In this document: positions 33,407-42,447 of the stretch, in pieces
Layout: every line of letters begins with the position of its first letter
Numbering within the stretch: the stretch's first letter is position 1
Assembly (NCBI GenBank): GCA_910584845.1
Contig: CAJUDH010000010.1
Coordinates: forward strand, 62,001-126,000
DNA from: an uncultured Lachnospiraceae bacterium
Lineage (GTDB): Bacteria; Bacillota; Clostridia; Lachnospirales; Lachnospiraceae
DNA length: 64,000 nucleotides
Direction: 5' to 3'
Position numbers and translations under genes: made by a program
The notes under the pieces: generated by a model
Database searches by the model: none
Seen by the model: only the letters and a program-made list of their open reading frames with translations
What the model was told of the DNA's origin: nothing

Positions 33407-35338
33407 ATGAGAGACGGTTTTTTCCGCGTGGCGGCCGTTACCCCCAAAATACGGGTGGCGGACCCTGTTTACAACGGGGGACAGATTTGTAAGTGGATAG
33501 AAGAGGGGGAAAAGGCGGGGGCCGGACTGATGGTATTTCCGGAATTGTGCCTGACAGCCTATACCTGCGGCGATTTGTTTTTACAGTCCCCCCTACTTCG
33601 CAGCGCCAAAAAGCAGCTGCAGGAGATAGCCCTCTTTACAAAAGGCAGGCAAATGCTGGTGCTGGTAGGCCTCCCCTGGGAGCACGGGGGGAAACTCTAC
33701 AACGTGGCGGCGGCCTTATGTGGCGGCAGGCTGCTGGGGCTTGTGCCCAAAACCCATTTGCCCAACTATTCAGAATTTTATGAACAGAGGCATTTTCGTG
33801 CCGGCATGGAGACGCCGGTTATGGTGGATTGGATGGGGGGGGAAGCCCCTATGGGGACAAATCTGCTGTTTCGCTGCCGGGAGCTGCCGGAACTGGTGGT
33901 GGCGGCGGAGGTCTGCGAAGATGTGTGGGTGCCTTCCCCGCCCAGCATCCGCCATGGGCTGGCAGGGGCTACGGTAATCGCTAACTGTTCAGCCAGCGAC
34001 GACCTGGTAGGGAAAGATGTGTACCGCAATGCGTTGATTTCCGGCCAATCGGCCCGGCTCATTTGCGGATATGTATATGCCAACGCCGGGGAAGGGGAGT
34101 CTACCCAGGACCTGGTATTTGGCGGCCACAACATCATTGCAGAAAACGGTTCCATGCTGGCCCTGTCAAAACGGTTTACAACCGGGGCCGTGTATGCGGA
34201 CCTGGATTTGGAACGGCTTCAGGCGGAGAGGCAAAGGGCAACCACATATCCGGCCCAGCTGGGGGACGGGTATGTGGCCGTGGAATTTTCCTTGGATACA
34301 AAAGCCATGGAACAAAGGCAGCAGGAAAAGCTGTTCCGGTTTATAGACGGGCGCCCCTTTGTGCCAAAAGACCCTGCAGAGCGGGACAAACGGTGTGAGG
34401 AAATTATTATGATCCAGGCCATGGGCCTGAAAAAACGGCTGGAACACACCGGATGCAGCCGGGCGGTGCTGGGGATTTCCGGCGGCCTGGATTCCACGTT
34501 GGCCCTTTTGGTGACGGCCCGGGCTTTTGACCTTTTGGGGCTGGACCGGGGGCAAATCCACGCCGTGACCATGCCTTGCTTTGGCACTACGGACCGCACG
34601 TACCAAAACGCCTGCCGGATGGCCAGGCAGCTGGGCGCTTCCCTTACAGAGGTGGATATTAGAAAATCGGTTTTGCAGCATTTTGCCGATATTGGCCATG
34701 ACCCGTCAGCCCATGACGTGGCTTATGAGAACGGGCAGGCAAGGGAGCGCACCCAAGTGCTCATGGACCTGGCAAACCAGGTAAACGGGCTGGTGGTGGG
34801 GACTGGGGACATGTCAGAGCTGGCCCTGGGATGGGCCACTTACAACGGCGACCATATGTCCATGTACGGGGTAAATGCATCGGTGCCCAAGACCTTAGTG
34901 CGCCATCTGGTCCGGTATTATGCCGACAGCTGTGGGGAAAAGCTTTTGCAGGAGGTGCTTATGGACGTGCTGGACACGCCGGTGAGCCCGGAACTGCTGC
35001 CGCCGGAGGACGGGGCCATATCCCAAAAAACGGAAGACCTGGTGGGGCCTTACGAGCTGCATGATTTCTTTTTGTATTATATGCTCCGGTTTGGCTACAT
35101 GCCGTCCAAGATCTACCGCATGGCGCTGCGGGCCTTTGAAGGGGAATATGACGGGGAAACCATTGAAAAGTGGCTAGGGGTGTTCTACCGCCGTTTCTTC
35201 TCCCAGCAGTTTAAACGTTCCTGCATTCCGGACGGCCCTAAAGTAGGGTCTGTGGCCATGTCGCCCCGGGGGGATTTGCGCATGCCCAGCGACGCTGCCC
35301 GGACGGTGTGGCTGGAAGACCTGGAACATCTGCAATAA
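33407..35338 (+). CDS. nadE: Glutamine-dependent NAD+ synthase
   Basis: This is a 643-residue two-domain enzyme making NAD+ from nicotinic acid adenine dinucleotide, ATP and glutamine. The N-terminal nitrilase-like glutaminase domain has the triad Glu46 (FPELCLTAY), Lys115 (VPKTHLPNY) and Cys170 (AEVCEDVW). The C-terminal synthetase has the P-loop ISGGLDSTLALL and GTGDMSELALGW. This long form is the glutaminase-containing type, typical of many Clostridia. A GGAGG site precedes the ATG. The gene follows tcdA by 39 bases, so they may share a transcript. Confidence 0.96.
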   Translation: MRDGFFRVAAVTPKIRVADPVYNGGQICKWIEEGEKAGAGLMVFPELCLTAYTCGDLFLQSPLLRSAKKQLQEIALFTKGRQMLVLVGLPWEHGGKLYNVAAALCGGRLLGLVPKTHLPNYSEFYEQRHFRAGMETPVMVDWMGGEAPMGTNLLFRCRELPELVVAAEVCEDVWVPSPPSIRHGLAGATVIANCSASDDLVGKDVYRNALISGQSARLICGYVYANAGEGESTQDLVFGGHNIIAENGSMLALSKRFTTGAVYADLDLERLQAERQRATTYPAQLGDGYVAVEFSLDTKAMEQRQQEKLFRFIDGRPFVPKDPAERDKRCEEIIMIQAMGLKKRLEHTGCSRAVLGISGGLDSTLALLVTARAFDLLGLDRGQIHAVTMPCFGTTDRTYQNACRMARQLGASLTEVDIRKSVLQHFADIGHDPSAHDVAYENGQARERTQVLMDLANQVNGLVVGTGDMSELALGWATYNGDHMSMYGVNASVPKTLVRHLVRYYADSCGEKLLQEVLMDVLDTPVSPELLPPEDGAISQKTEDLVGPYELHDFFLYYMLRFGYMPSKIYRMALRAFEGEYDGETIEKWLGVFYRRFFSQQFKRSCIPDGPKVGSVAMSPRGDLRMPSDAARTVWLEDLEHLQ

Positions 35339-35387
35339 AAAGGCAAACGATATGCCGGTTGGGCAAACAGTGGAAAGGAAAGGGCAA

Positions 35388-36197
35388 ATGGTTATCAGCA
35401 GCACGGCCAACAAACAGGTCAAATATGTAAACGCTTTGATGAAAAAGGCAAAAATGCGCAGGGAGGAAGGGCTGTTTGTGGCAGAAGGGCTTAGGATATG
35501 CAAAGAAGTCCCCAAAGGGCGGCTGCATACCCTTTACGTGTCCGAGAGCTTCCGGAAAAGCCCGGAGTGCCTTCCTCTGGAAGAAAAGGCTGACCGGGTG
35601 GAAATCGCCACGGACCCGGTGTTCTCTGCCATGTCAGGCACCCAAACGCCCCAGGGCGTACTGGCGCTGGTACGCCAATACGCCTATACATGGGAACAGG
35701 TATCCAGGGCCAAAGGCGGGGGCAATCCCCCGGCCCACCTGATGGTTTTGGAACACTTACAAGACCCGGGTAATTTAGGCACTGTTTTCCGTGCCGGGGA
35801 GGGCGCCGGGGTTACGGGTATCCTGATGGATGTGGGGACGGCAGACATCTACAACCCCAAAGCCATCCGTTCCACCATGGGTTCCGTTTTACGGGTCCCG
35901 TTCCTGTATGTGGAGGATTTGCCTGGGGCTTTAAAACAACTAAGGGACAAAGGGGTGCGCCTCTATGCTTCCGACTTGTCCGCAAAGAGGGATTACGACC
36001 AGGAGGGCTACCAGGGCGACATAGGCTTTTTAGTGGGGAACGAAGCCGGCGGTTTAAGCAGCCAGGCCGTTTCCCTGGCCCATGCCAAGATAAAGGTCCC
36101 TATGGCGGGGCAGGTGGAGTCCCTAAACGCCGCCGTTGCCGCTTCCATCCTGATGTATGAGGCGGCCCGGCAACGGAGGGCGGCTTCAAGGGGGTAA
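35388..36197 (+). CDS. SpoU/TrmH-family RNA 2'-O-methyltransferase
   Basis: This is a 269-residue methyltransferase of the SPOUT superfamily. The N-terminal SpoU substrate-binding domain (VISSTANKQVKYVNALMKKA, then FVAEGLRICKEV) is followed by the knotted catalytic domain with LEHLQDPGNLGTVFRAGEGA, GNEAGGLS and QVESLNAAVAASILMYE. These match motifs 1 to 3 of TrmH-type enzymes. It most likely methylates 23S rRNA (RlmB- or TsnR-like); the exact base cannot be told. The start at 35388 follows GGAAAGGAAAGG; an upstream ATG at 35352 is less likely. It lies 49 bases after nadE. Confidence 0.9.
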   Translation: MVISSTANKQVKYVNALMKKAKMRREEGLFVAEGLRICKEVPKGRLHTLYVSESFRKSPECLPLEEKADRVEIATDPVFSAMSGTQTPQGVLALVRQYAYTWEQVSRAKGGGNPPAHLMVLEHLQDPGNLGTVFRAGEGAGVTGILMDVGTADIYNPKAIRSTMGSVLRVPFLYVEDLPGALKQLRDKGVRLYASDLSAKRDYDQEGYQGDIGFLVGNEAGGLSSQAVSLAHAKIKVPMAGQVESLNAAVAASILMYEAARQRRAASRG

Positions 36198-36239
36198 AGC
36201 CTTTCCAAAAAATGTAATCCCAAATTCCCCCGAATTTCG

Positions 36240-36268
36240 TTGTAAGGAGCGGGGAATTATGGTATGAT
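36240..36268 (+). promoter_or_regulatory. Promoter of the NfeD-SPFH pair
   Basis: TTGTAA (36240-36245), a 17-base spacer and TATGAT (36263-36268) lie about 95 bases ahead of the NfeD start. Confidence 0.5.
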
Positions 36269-36367
36269 TTTTTTGGGGAGGCCGTAAACATAGCGATAAG
36301 GCTAATCTCCGAAGCCCGTTTCCAGGGCCGTTTTGGAAGTGGGCCGCAAAAAGGAGGTGGGATATTG

Positions 36368-36808
36368 ATGGCACCGATTTATTGGCTGATTGCATTTGTC
36401 GTTTTGGTCGGCATAGAAATTATGACTATGGCTTTGACCACGGTCTGGTTTGCCGGGGGCGCAGTGGCCGCTTTTTTACTGGCTTTGCTAGGCGCCGGCG
36501 TGGAAGTACAGCTGGCTGTTTTCGTAGCCGTATCTTTTTTATTGCTGTTCTTTACCAGGCCCTTTGCATCCAAATATATTAACAGCCAGACGGTGAAAAC
36601 CAACGCGGACAGCCTGATTGGAAAGAAAGCCCGGGTTACGGCAGAAGTCAATAATGACCTGGGCACCGGGTCTGCCGTGGTGGATGGCCAGGAATGGACG
36701 GCCAGGGCCAAAGAGGCCGAGGACATTTACGCCCCGGGTACCATGGTGTTTATCCGGGAGATCCAGGGGGTAAAATTGATTGTCAGTATGAAACAGGAGG
36801 ATGCGTAA
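36368..36808 (+). CDS. NfeD-like membrane protein (short form)
   Basis: This is a 146-residue protein with three hydrophobic segments in the first 70 residues (YWLIAFVVLVGIEIMTMAL, VWFAGGAVAAFLLALLGAG, LAVFVAVSFLLLFFTRPFA) followed by an OB-fold domain (ARVTAEVNNDLGTGSAVVDG). This is the short NfeD type, which is always found with an SPFH protein, here the next gene. The pair organises membrane protein complexes or microdomains. The ATG at 36368 lies 8 bases after AAGGAGGTGG; a TTG at 36365 is also in frame. The stop is one base before the SPFH start. Confidence 0.9.
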   Translation: MAPIYWLIAFVVLVGIEIMTMALTTVWFAGGAVAAFLLALLGAGVEVQLAVFVAVSFLLLFFTRPFASKYINSQTVKTNADSLIGKKARVTAEVNNDLGTGSAVVDGQEWTARAKEAEDIYAPGTMVFIREIQGVKLIVSMKQEDA

Positions 36809-36809
36809 T

Positions 36810-37733
36810 ATGTTTATTATTGTTTTTTTAGCGTTGCTGTTTTTTATTTTGTTAATTCTGGTGTCCTGTATCCGTATTGTACCACAGGCCAGTGCACTGG
36901 TAGTGGAGCGGCTGGGCGCATATCTTGGGACTTGGCACGTAGGGATCCATTTTTTGATCCCTTTCATTGACCGGGTGGCAAAAAAGGTGATCTTAAAAGA
37001 ACAGGTGGTAGATTTTGCGCCCCAGCCGGTGATTACCAAGGACAACGTTACCATGCGGATTGATACGGTGGTGTTTTTCCAGATTACAGACCCCAAGCTG
37101 TTCGCCTATGGCGTGGAAAACCCTATCATGGCAATCGAGAACCTGACTGCAACCACTTTAAGGAATATAATCGGTGACCTGGAGCTGGATCAGACCCTGA
37201 CCTCCAGGGAGACGATCAATACCAAGATGCGGGCTTCCCTGGATGTGGCCACGGACCCGTGGGGGATTAAGGTAAACCGGGTGGAATTAAAGAACATCAT
37301 TCCGCCGGCTGCCATCCAGGACGCTATGGAGAAACAGATGAAGGCGGAGCGGGAACGGCGCGAGGCCATCCTGCGGGCAGAAGGGGAAAAGAAATCCACC
37401 ATCCTGGTTGCAGAAGGGAAGAAAGAATCCGCCATCTTGGATGCGGAGGCAGACAAACAGGCGGCTATCCTCCATGCGGAGGCAGAAAAAGAAAAGAGGA
37501 TCAAAGAGGCAGAGGGCGAGGCGCAGGCGATTTTAAAGGTGCAGCAGGCCAATGCGGACGGTATCCGGTTCCTGAAGGAAGCCGGCGCCGACGAAGCCGT
37601 GCTAAGGCTAAAAAGCCTGGAAGCGTTTATAGCGGCGGCCGACGGGAAGTCTACCAAAATCATTATCCCTTCCGAAATCCAGGGGATTGCAGGGCTGATG
37701 AAATCAGCCGTCGAGATAGCCAAAGAAAAATAA
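36810..37733 (+). CDS. SPFH/Band-7 membrane protein (stomatin, QmcA-like)
   Basis: This is a 307-residue protein with one N-terminal membrane helix (MFIIVFLALLFFILLILVSC), an SPFH domain from about residue 25 (VPQASALVVERLGAYLGTWH) to 170, and a long Ala/Glu-rich coiled coil (ERREAILRAEGEKKSTILVA and on). These proteins build large membrane rings or rafts and often chaperone membrane proteins. I chose the ATG at 36810, 9 bases after AGGAGG; an in-frame ATG at 36801 directly abuts that site and cannot use it. It is paired with the NfeD-like gene, as is usual. Confidence 0.93.
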   Translation: MFIIVFLALLFFILLILVSCIRIVPQASALVVERLGAYLGTWHVGIHFLIPFIDRVAKKVILKEQVVDFAPQPVITKDNVTMRIDTVVFFQITDPKLFAYGVENPIMAIENLTATTLRNIIGDLELDQTLTSRETINTKMRASLDVATDPWGIKVNRVELKNIIPPAAIQDAMEKQMKAERERREAILRAEGEKKSTILVAEGKKESAILDAEADKQAAILHAEAEKEKRIKEAEGEAQAILKVQQANADGIRFLKEAGADEAVLRLKSLEAFIAAADGKSTKIIIPSEIQGIAGLMKSAVEIAKEK

Positions 37734-37753
37734 CCCCTATGTTTCAAATGGCA

Positions 37754-37786
37754 AAAGCAGGAAACCGGAAACCGGTTTCCTGCTTT
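37754..37786 (+). terminator. Perfect hairpin after the SPFH gene
   Basis: A 15-bp perfect stem (37754-37768 with 37772-37786) has a 3-base loop. Only a weak CTTTGTTG follows, so termination is likely but not certain. Confidence 0.6.
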
Positions 37787-37903
37787 GTTGCGTCCTGGGG
37801 CCGGCATAAAATTCCCCTGGCAGAGTCCCATCGGATGGGGGAATGCGTTTTTATATATAAAGATACATCCATACTTCATTTTGAAAGGAATCTCCCAGAA
37901 TAC

Positions 37904-38005
37904 TTGACAGCGGTTTTTCCTTATAGTAAGTTATAAGGATGAAGGCGCATATCGGACCACTGGCTTTCTGTGTATTGGCTTGGGAGTGAGGATAAATAAA
38001 AATAC
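37904..38005 (+). promoter_or_regulatory. argF promoter and ARG-box-like site
   Basis: TTGACA (37904-37909), a 17-base spacer and TAAGTT (37927-37932) form the promoter. Within the leader, GATAAATAAAAATAC (37991-38005) matches 12 of 15 positions of the Bacillus ARG box (CATGAATAAAAATTC), directly ahead of the ribosome site. This suggests repression by ArgR/AhrC. Confidence 0.55.
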
Positions 38006-38016
38006 GGAGGGATATT

Positions 38017-39006
38017 ATGAAGTTGACAGGAAGGCATTTTTTGACATTAAAAGATTTCACGCCGGAGGAGATCACCTATTTGCTGGATTTGGCAGCCGAG
38101 CTGAAACGCAAGAAAAAGGAAGGGGCCCCTACCCTGCTTTGCCAGGGGAAGAATATTGCGTTGATTTTTGAGAAGACTAGCACCAGGACCCGCTGTTCCT
38201 TCGAAGTGGCGGCCCGGGACCTGGGGATGGGGGTGACCTACTTAGACCCTTCCGGTTCCCAGATCGGCAAAAAGGAGAGTATTGCGGACACGGCCCGGGT
38301 GCTGGGGCGGATTTATGACGGGATCGAATACCGGGGGTTTGGGCAGGAGATTGTGGAGGAGCTGGCCAGGTATGCAGGGGTGCCTGTGTGGAACGGCTTG
38401 ACCAATGAGTACCATCCGACCCAGATTTTGGCGGATATGCTGACGATACGGGAGAACTTCGGCAGTTTGAAAGGCATAAAACTGGTTTATATGGGGGACG
38501 CCCGGTACAATATGGGGAATTCTTTGATGGTGGGATGTTCTAAAATGGGTATGGATTTTGTCGCTTGTGCACCGGAAAAGTATTTTCCGGACAAAGGGCT
38601 GGTGTCCCAGTGCAGGGAGTACGCAAAAGCTTCCGGGGGAAGCGTTTCCTTGACCACGGACGTGGAGGAAGGGACCAAGGGCGCAGATGTGGTGTACACG
38701 GACGTTTGGGTGTCCATGGGAGAGCCGGACGCCGTCTGGGAGGAACGGATCCGTGAACTTTCCCCTTACCGGGTAACGTCCCAGGTAATGGAAAATGCCG
38801 GGGAAAAGGCGATTTTCCTCCATTGCCTGCCGGCGTTCCATGATTTAAAGACAAAGATCGGGAAGGAAATAGGGATCCGGTTCGGGATCAACGAAATGGA
38901 AGTGACAAGCCAGGTATTCGAGTCCCCCCGGTCAAAGGTTTTTGACGAGGCAGAGAACCGGATGCACACCATCAAGGCAGTGATGGCGGCTACATTGGCA
39001 GAGTAG
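38017..39006 (+). CDS. argF: Ornithine carbamoyltransferase
   Basis: This is a 329-residue enzyme that joins carbamoyl phosphate and ornithine to citrulline. The carbamoyl-phosphate site STRTRCSFEVA, the HPTQ-type loop (YHPTQILADM), the ornithine loop (VSMGEPDAVWEER) and the catalytic HCLPAFHD are all present; the cysteine in HCLP is the usual one. The length is typical. The TACGGAGG site is close to the ATG. It stands apart from other arg genes and from carB in this window, so it could serve biosynthesis (argF) or the arginine deiminase route (arcB); the ARG-box-like site ahead of it favours biosynthesis. Confidence 0.95.
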   Translation: MKLTGRHFLTLKDFTPEEITYLLDLAAELKRKKKEGAPTLLCQGKNIALIFEKTSTRTRCSFEVAARDLGMGVTYLDPSGSQIGKKESIADTARVLGRIYDGIEYRGFGQEIVEELARYAGVPVWNGLTNEYHPTQILADMLTIRENFGSLKGIKLVYMGDARYNMGNSLMVGCSKMGMDFVACAPEKYFPDKGLVSQCREYAKASGGSVSLTTDVEEGTKGADVVYTDVWVSMGEPDAVWEERIRELSPYRVTSQVMENAGEKAIFLHCLPAFHDLKTKIGKEIGIRFGINEMEVTSQVFESPRSKVFDEAENRMHTIKAVMAATLAE

Positions 39007-39015
39007 GAGAGAGGC

Positions 39016-39327
39016 ATGATAAACCAGGAGAAAAAGTGGATTCCCCGCAATGAGGCGCTGCTTTTGGATTTGCTCCATATTGTAATAGGGGTTTTGGTGG
39101 TAATTTGTGCAGTGCTGGCCTTTTTGGACCCGGAGGACAACCAGATCCTGTTCCCGGTGATTTTTTGGCTGGCCGGGCTGCTCAACGGCGTCAGCGGCTG
39201 GTATAAACTGAAAAACAGCGGCAGAAGCAAGAAAAAGAAAGCCGGCGGTATTGCACTGTTAATGATGGGGGCTGCCTTGGCGGCCCTTGGCGTAATCAGT
39301 ATCATCAGCATTGGGAGGCTTCCATGA
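39016..39327 (+). CDS. Small membrane protein of unknown function
   Basis: This is a 103-residue protein with three predicted membrane helices: about 15-36 (LLDLLHIVIGVLVVICAVL), 43-62 (ILFPVIFWLAGLLNGVSGWY) and 77-100 (GGIALLMMGAALAALGVIS). A lysine-rich loop lies between the second and third (NSGRSKKKKA). It follows argF by 9 bases and its stop overlaps the birA start by 4 bases, so it is co-expressed with birA. It resembles short uncharacterised Lachnospiraceae membrane proteins; no function can be given. Confidence 0.75.
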   Translation: MINQEKKWIPRNEALLLDLLHIVIGVLVVICAVLAFLDPEDNQILFPVIFWLAGLLNGVSGWYKLKNSGRSKKKKAGGIALLMMGAALAALGVISIISIGRLP

Positions 39328-40304
39328 AGACAAAGATTTTGAAATTGCTGAAAGATGCGGGCGGGTATGTATCGGGGCAGGCGCTGTGCGAAAGCCTGGG
39401 CGTGTCCCGGACTGCCGTGTGGAAAGTGGTTCGGCAGCTGCAGGAAGACGGCTATGCCATTGAGGCGGTCCGCAACCGGGGGTATCGGCTGGCCGAAAGC
39501 GGCGACATATATACAAAAGCCGAACTGGAAAGCGTTTTGCACACAAAATGGGCCGGCCGGAACCTGGTATTTATGCAGCAGGTGGATTCTACCAACAACA
39601 AGGCCCGCCAGCTGGCAGAAGAAGGCGCCGTGGAGGGTACCCTGGTGGTGGCGGTGGAGCAGTCGGCGGGAAAAGGGCGCCGTGGCCGGTCTTGGGTTTC
39701 CCTAAATGGGACCGGGGTCTGGATGAGCCTTTTGCTGCGCCCGGATTTTCCGCCGGAGTGCGCGTCGGCGTTGACGCTGGTGGCCGCTATGGCAGTGGAA
39801 GAGGGGATTTTTCAGGCCACGGGCCTGGAAGGGAAAATCAAATGGCCTAACGATATTGTGCTGGAAGGGAAAAAAGTCTGTGGCATCCTGACGGAAATGA
39901 GCACAGAGATGGAGAGCATCCATTTTGTAGTGGTGGGGATGGGGATCAATGTAGAAGTCCGGGAGTTTCCGGAAGAAATCCGTGAGACAGCCACTTCATT
40001 GGTTTTACATACAGATAAGGATGTGAACCGGGCGGCATTGGCGGCTGAGGTAATGGCGGCCTGGGAAAAATATTATGAGAAATTCCTGCAAACCCTGGAT
40101 ATGCGGCTTTTGATAGAGGAATACAATCAAAAATTGGTCAACCTGGGACGGGAGGTAAAGGTCTTGTCCGCCGCGGGGGAATATATGGGCGTTTCCCTGG
40201 GGATCAATGAAAGTGGGGCGCTTTTGGTTAAGGCGGCGGATGGCAAAGTCCGCGAAGTGGTGTCCGGGGAAGTATCCGTGAGGGGGATTTACCAATATGT
40301 CTAA
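39324..40304 (+). CDS. birA: Bifunctional biotin-protein ligase / biotin operon repressor
   Basis: This is a 326-residue protein. Residues 1-62 are a winged helix (KILKLLKDAGGYVSGQALCE, SRTAVWKVVRQLQEDGYAI). The catalytic domain has FMQQVDSTNNKARQL, the biotinoyl-AMP loop AVEQSAGKGRRGRSWVS (GRGRxGR type) and KWPNDIVLEGKKVCGIL. The C-terminal SH3-like domain ends it. It links biotin to carboxylase carrier proteins and represses biotin genes when loaded. The start overlaps the small membrane protein stop and the gene overlaps the mutY start by 8 bases. No bio genes or BirA operator were seen in the window. Confidence 0.96.
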   Translation: MKTKILKLLKDAGGYVSGQALCESLGVSRTAVWKVVRQLQEDGYAIEAVRNRGYRLAESGDIYTKAELESVLHTKWAGRNLVFMQQVDSTNNKARQLAEEGAVEGTLVVAVEQSAGKGRRGRSWVSLNGTGVWMSLLLRPDFPPECASALTLVAAMAVEEGIFQATGLEGKIKWPNDIVLEGKKVCGILTEMSTEMESIHFVVVGMGINVEVREFPEEIRETATSLVLHTDKDVNRAALAAEVMAAWEKYYEKFLQTLDMRLLIEEYNQKLVNLGREVKVLSAAGEYMGVSLGINESGALLVKAADGKVREVVSGEVSVRGIYQYV

Positions 40305-41397
40305 GGGGCGGGGAGGAACCGCTGATAAAGGGCTGGCTGCCGCCGGGATGGATGAAGGAAGCCGTTTAAAAGCTTTGGTCCCCCCTCTTTTGGCTTGGTA
40401 TGAGGAGCATGGCCGGCCATTGCCCTGGCGGGAAGACCCGCAGCCTTACCGGGTGTGGATTTCGGAGATTATGCTGCAGCAGACCCGGATTGAAGCGGTA
40501 AAGCCATATTATGACCGGTTTATACGGGAACTGCCGGACGTCGCTGCTTTGGCGGCGGTGGAGGACGACCGGCTGATGAAGCTGTGGGAAGGTTTAGGAT
40601 ATTACAACCGGGCCAGGAATTTGAAAAAGGCCGCCGTAGTGGTTGAACGGGAGTATGGCGGCAGGCTGCCCGGGGAATATGGGGAACTGGTTAAACTGCC
40701 GGGTATCGGGAATTATACGGCAGGGGCCATCGCCTCTATTTCGTATGGACAAGCGGTGCCGGCAGTAGACGGGAATGTGCTCCGGGTGGTGTCCCGCGTC
40801 CTGGCAAGCAGGGAAGATATCCGGAAACAATCCACGAAAAAGAGGGTAGAAGCTTTGCTGGCAGAAGCCATGCCGGAACGGGACGCCGGTTCCTTCAACC
40901 AGGGGCTGATGGAGGTCGGGGAGACGCTCTGTATCCCTAACGGCCATCCCCTATGTGGCGGGTGCCCTTTCCATCCCCTTTGCCTGGCATCGCTAAGGGG
41001 CCAAACGGACCAGATTCCCGTAAAGGCGCCGCCCCCAAAACGCAGGGTAGAAGAACGGACTGTGTGCGTACTGGAACGGGACGGTTATATCGGGCTGCGC
41101 AAACGGGAGGATAAGGGGCTTTTGGCTTCCCTTTATGAACTGCCTAACGCAGAAGGGCATTTGGCGCCGGAAGAGTTGGCGGAAACGTTCCATTTGAACA
41201 GGGAAGCCATATTTTCCCTTGAGAGGCTTCCCGACGCAAAACACATATTTTCCCATGTGGAGTGGCACATGGCCGGCTACCGGGTAAGATTGGCCCGGGC
41301 CATGCCGGAAGGCTATATTGCGGCAAGAAAAGAAGACCTGAAGACGATTTATCCTTTGCCAAATGCCTTTGGCAGGTATATAAAGCTGATAAATTGA
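40297..41397 (+). CDS. mutY: A/G-specific adenine DNA glycosylase
   Basis: This is a 366-residue base-excision repair enzyme that removes adenine paired with 8-oxoguanine. It has the catalytic Glu in IMLQQTRIEAVKPYY, the helix-hairpin-helix LPGIGNYTAGAIASI with the catalytic Asp in PAVDGNVLRV, and an iron-sulfur loop C-x7-C-x2-C-x5-C (CIPNGHPLCGGCPFHPLC). The first spacing is one residue longer than in Escherichia coli. The C-terminal NUDIX-like domain recognises 8-oxoguanine. The N-terminus carries about 30 extra residues. The start overlaps the end of birA and has GAGGGGGAT ahead. Confidence 0.95.
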   Translation: MSKGRGGTADKGLAAAGMDEGSRLKALVPPLLAWYEEHGRPLPWREDPQPYRVWISEIMLQQTRIEAVKPYYDRFIRELPDVAALAAVEDDRLMKLWEGLGYYNRARNLKKAAVVVEREYGGRLPGEYGELVKLPGIGNYTAGAIASISYGQAVPAVDGNVLRVVSRVLASREDIRKQSTKKRVEALLAEAMPERDAGSFNQGLMEVGETLCIPNGHPLCGGCPFHPLCLASLRGQTDQIPVKAPPPKRRVEERTVCVLERDGYIGLRKREDKGLLASLYELPNAEGHLAPEELAETFHLNREAIFSLERLPDAKHIFSHVEWHMAGYRVRLARAMPEGYIAARKEDLKTIYPLPNAFGRYIKLIN

Positions 41398-41428
41398 GGA
41401 TAATGAAAAGGAGGTGGAACGTTGACGT

Positions 41429-42352
41429 ATGGACGAAAGAAAGAAAATGCTGCTGATTATCAACCCTAAATCCGGCAAAGGCCAGATTAAAAACCAGCTG
41501 CTGAATATCCTGGATATTTTTATAAAAGCAGGCTACCGGACGGAAGTCCATGTGACTCAGCAGCCCTCGGAGGCCAGGGAAGTGGCAGCCAGGGAAGGGC
41601 AGGATAAAGATTTGGTTGTGTGCAGCGGTGGGGACGGGACTTTAAATGAAGTGGTTTCCGGGCTTATGGAGCTGAAAGTACGCCCAAACTTGGGGTATAT
41701 CCCCGCCGGTTCCACCAATGACTATGGCGCGAGCCTTAAAATCCCGAAGCAAATGTCTGCGGCGGCCCGCCTGGCAGTGGAGGGGCGGCCTTGCCCTGTG
41801 GATGTGGGGCGGTTTTGCGGCCGGCGGTATTTTGTGTATGTGGCAGGGTTCGGCGCCTTTACTGAGGTTTCTTACCTTACATCCCAGGATAAGAAAAATT
41901 TGCTGGGGCACCAGGCATATATGCTGGAAGGGCTGAAAAGCCTGGCTTCCATAAAGGAGTACCCCCTGGTGGTGGAAAGCGAAGGGCAAACCATAGAAGG
42001 CAACTTTATTTTCGGAATGGTGACCAACAGCATCAGCGTCGGTGGCTTTAAAGCCCTGATGGACCAGGATGTGTCTTTAAACGACGGCCTCTTCGAGGTG
42101 CTGCTGATCCGGATGCCCAAGACGCCGTTGGAGTTAAGCGGCATTGTTTCCAGCCTCCTCTTGAAAGACGAGAAAAGCGAGCTGACCTATAAATTTAAAA
42201 CCAGGTTTCTACGGGTAGTTTCTAAGGAGCCGGTGGATTGGGTGCTGGACGGGGAATTTGGCGGCAGCCATCAAGAGGTACAGATCGAGAATTTGTGCCG
42301 GCAGATTGAAATTCGAAAAAATACCCCTCCGATTTTACAAAAAAAGATGTAG
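41429..42352 (+). CDS. Diacylglycerol/lipid kinase family protein (DagK/YegS-like)
   Basis: This is a 307-residue DAGK catalytic-domain protein. The nucleotide-binding LLIINPKSGKGQIKNQLLNI opens it, followed by the signature CSGGDGTLNEVVSGLM and PAGSTNDYGASLKIP. The C-terminal beta-sandwich of the YegS/DgkB type completes it, including the DGELGG-like VLDGEFGGS. It phosphorylates diacylglycerol or a related lipid and probably recycles lipids at the membrane. The start follows GGAGGTGG by 11 bases. A separate promoter lies downstream for rpoD, so this is probably the end of the argF to mutY run. Confidence 0.9.
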   Translation: MDERKKMLLIINPKSGKGQIKNQLLNILDIFIKAGYRTEVHVTQQPSEAREVAAREGQDKDLVVCSGGDGTLNEVVSGLMELKVRPNLGYIPAGSTNDYGASLKIPKQMSAAARLAVEGRPCPVDVGRFCGRRYFVYVAGFGAFTEVSYLTSQDKKNLLGHQAYMLEGLKSLASIKEYPLVVESEGQTIEGNFIFGMVTNSISVGGFKALMDQDVSLNDGLFEVLLIRMPKTPLELSGIVSSLLLKDEKSELTYKFKTRFLRVVSKEPVDWVLDGEFGGSHQEVQIENLCRQIEIRKNTPPILQKKM

Positions 42353-42369
42353 AATAAATTAAGAAAATG

Positions 42370-42398
42370 TTGAAATCTGGCAATTAGTGATATATAAT
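42370..42398 (+). promoter_or_regulatory. Strong SigA promoter ahead of rpoD
   Basis: TTGAAA (42370-42375), a 17-base spacer and TATAAT (42393-42398) match the consensus at 11 of 12 positions. It lies 50 bases ahead of the proposed GTG start. Confidence 0.75.
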
Positions 42399-42447
42399 GA
42401 TTAGTTGAGTAGGCCTTATGTTACCTTTAAGTGAAAGGACGTTACCT

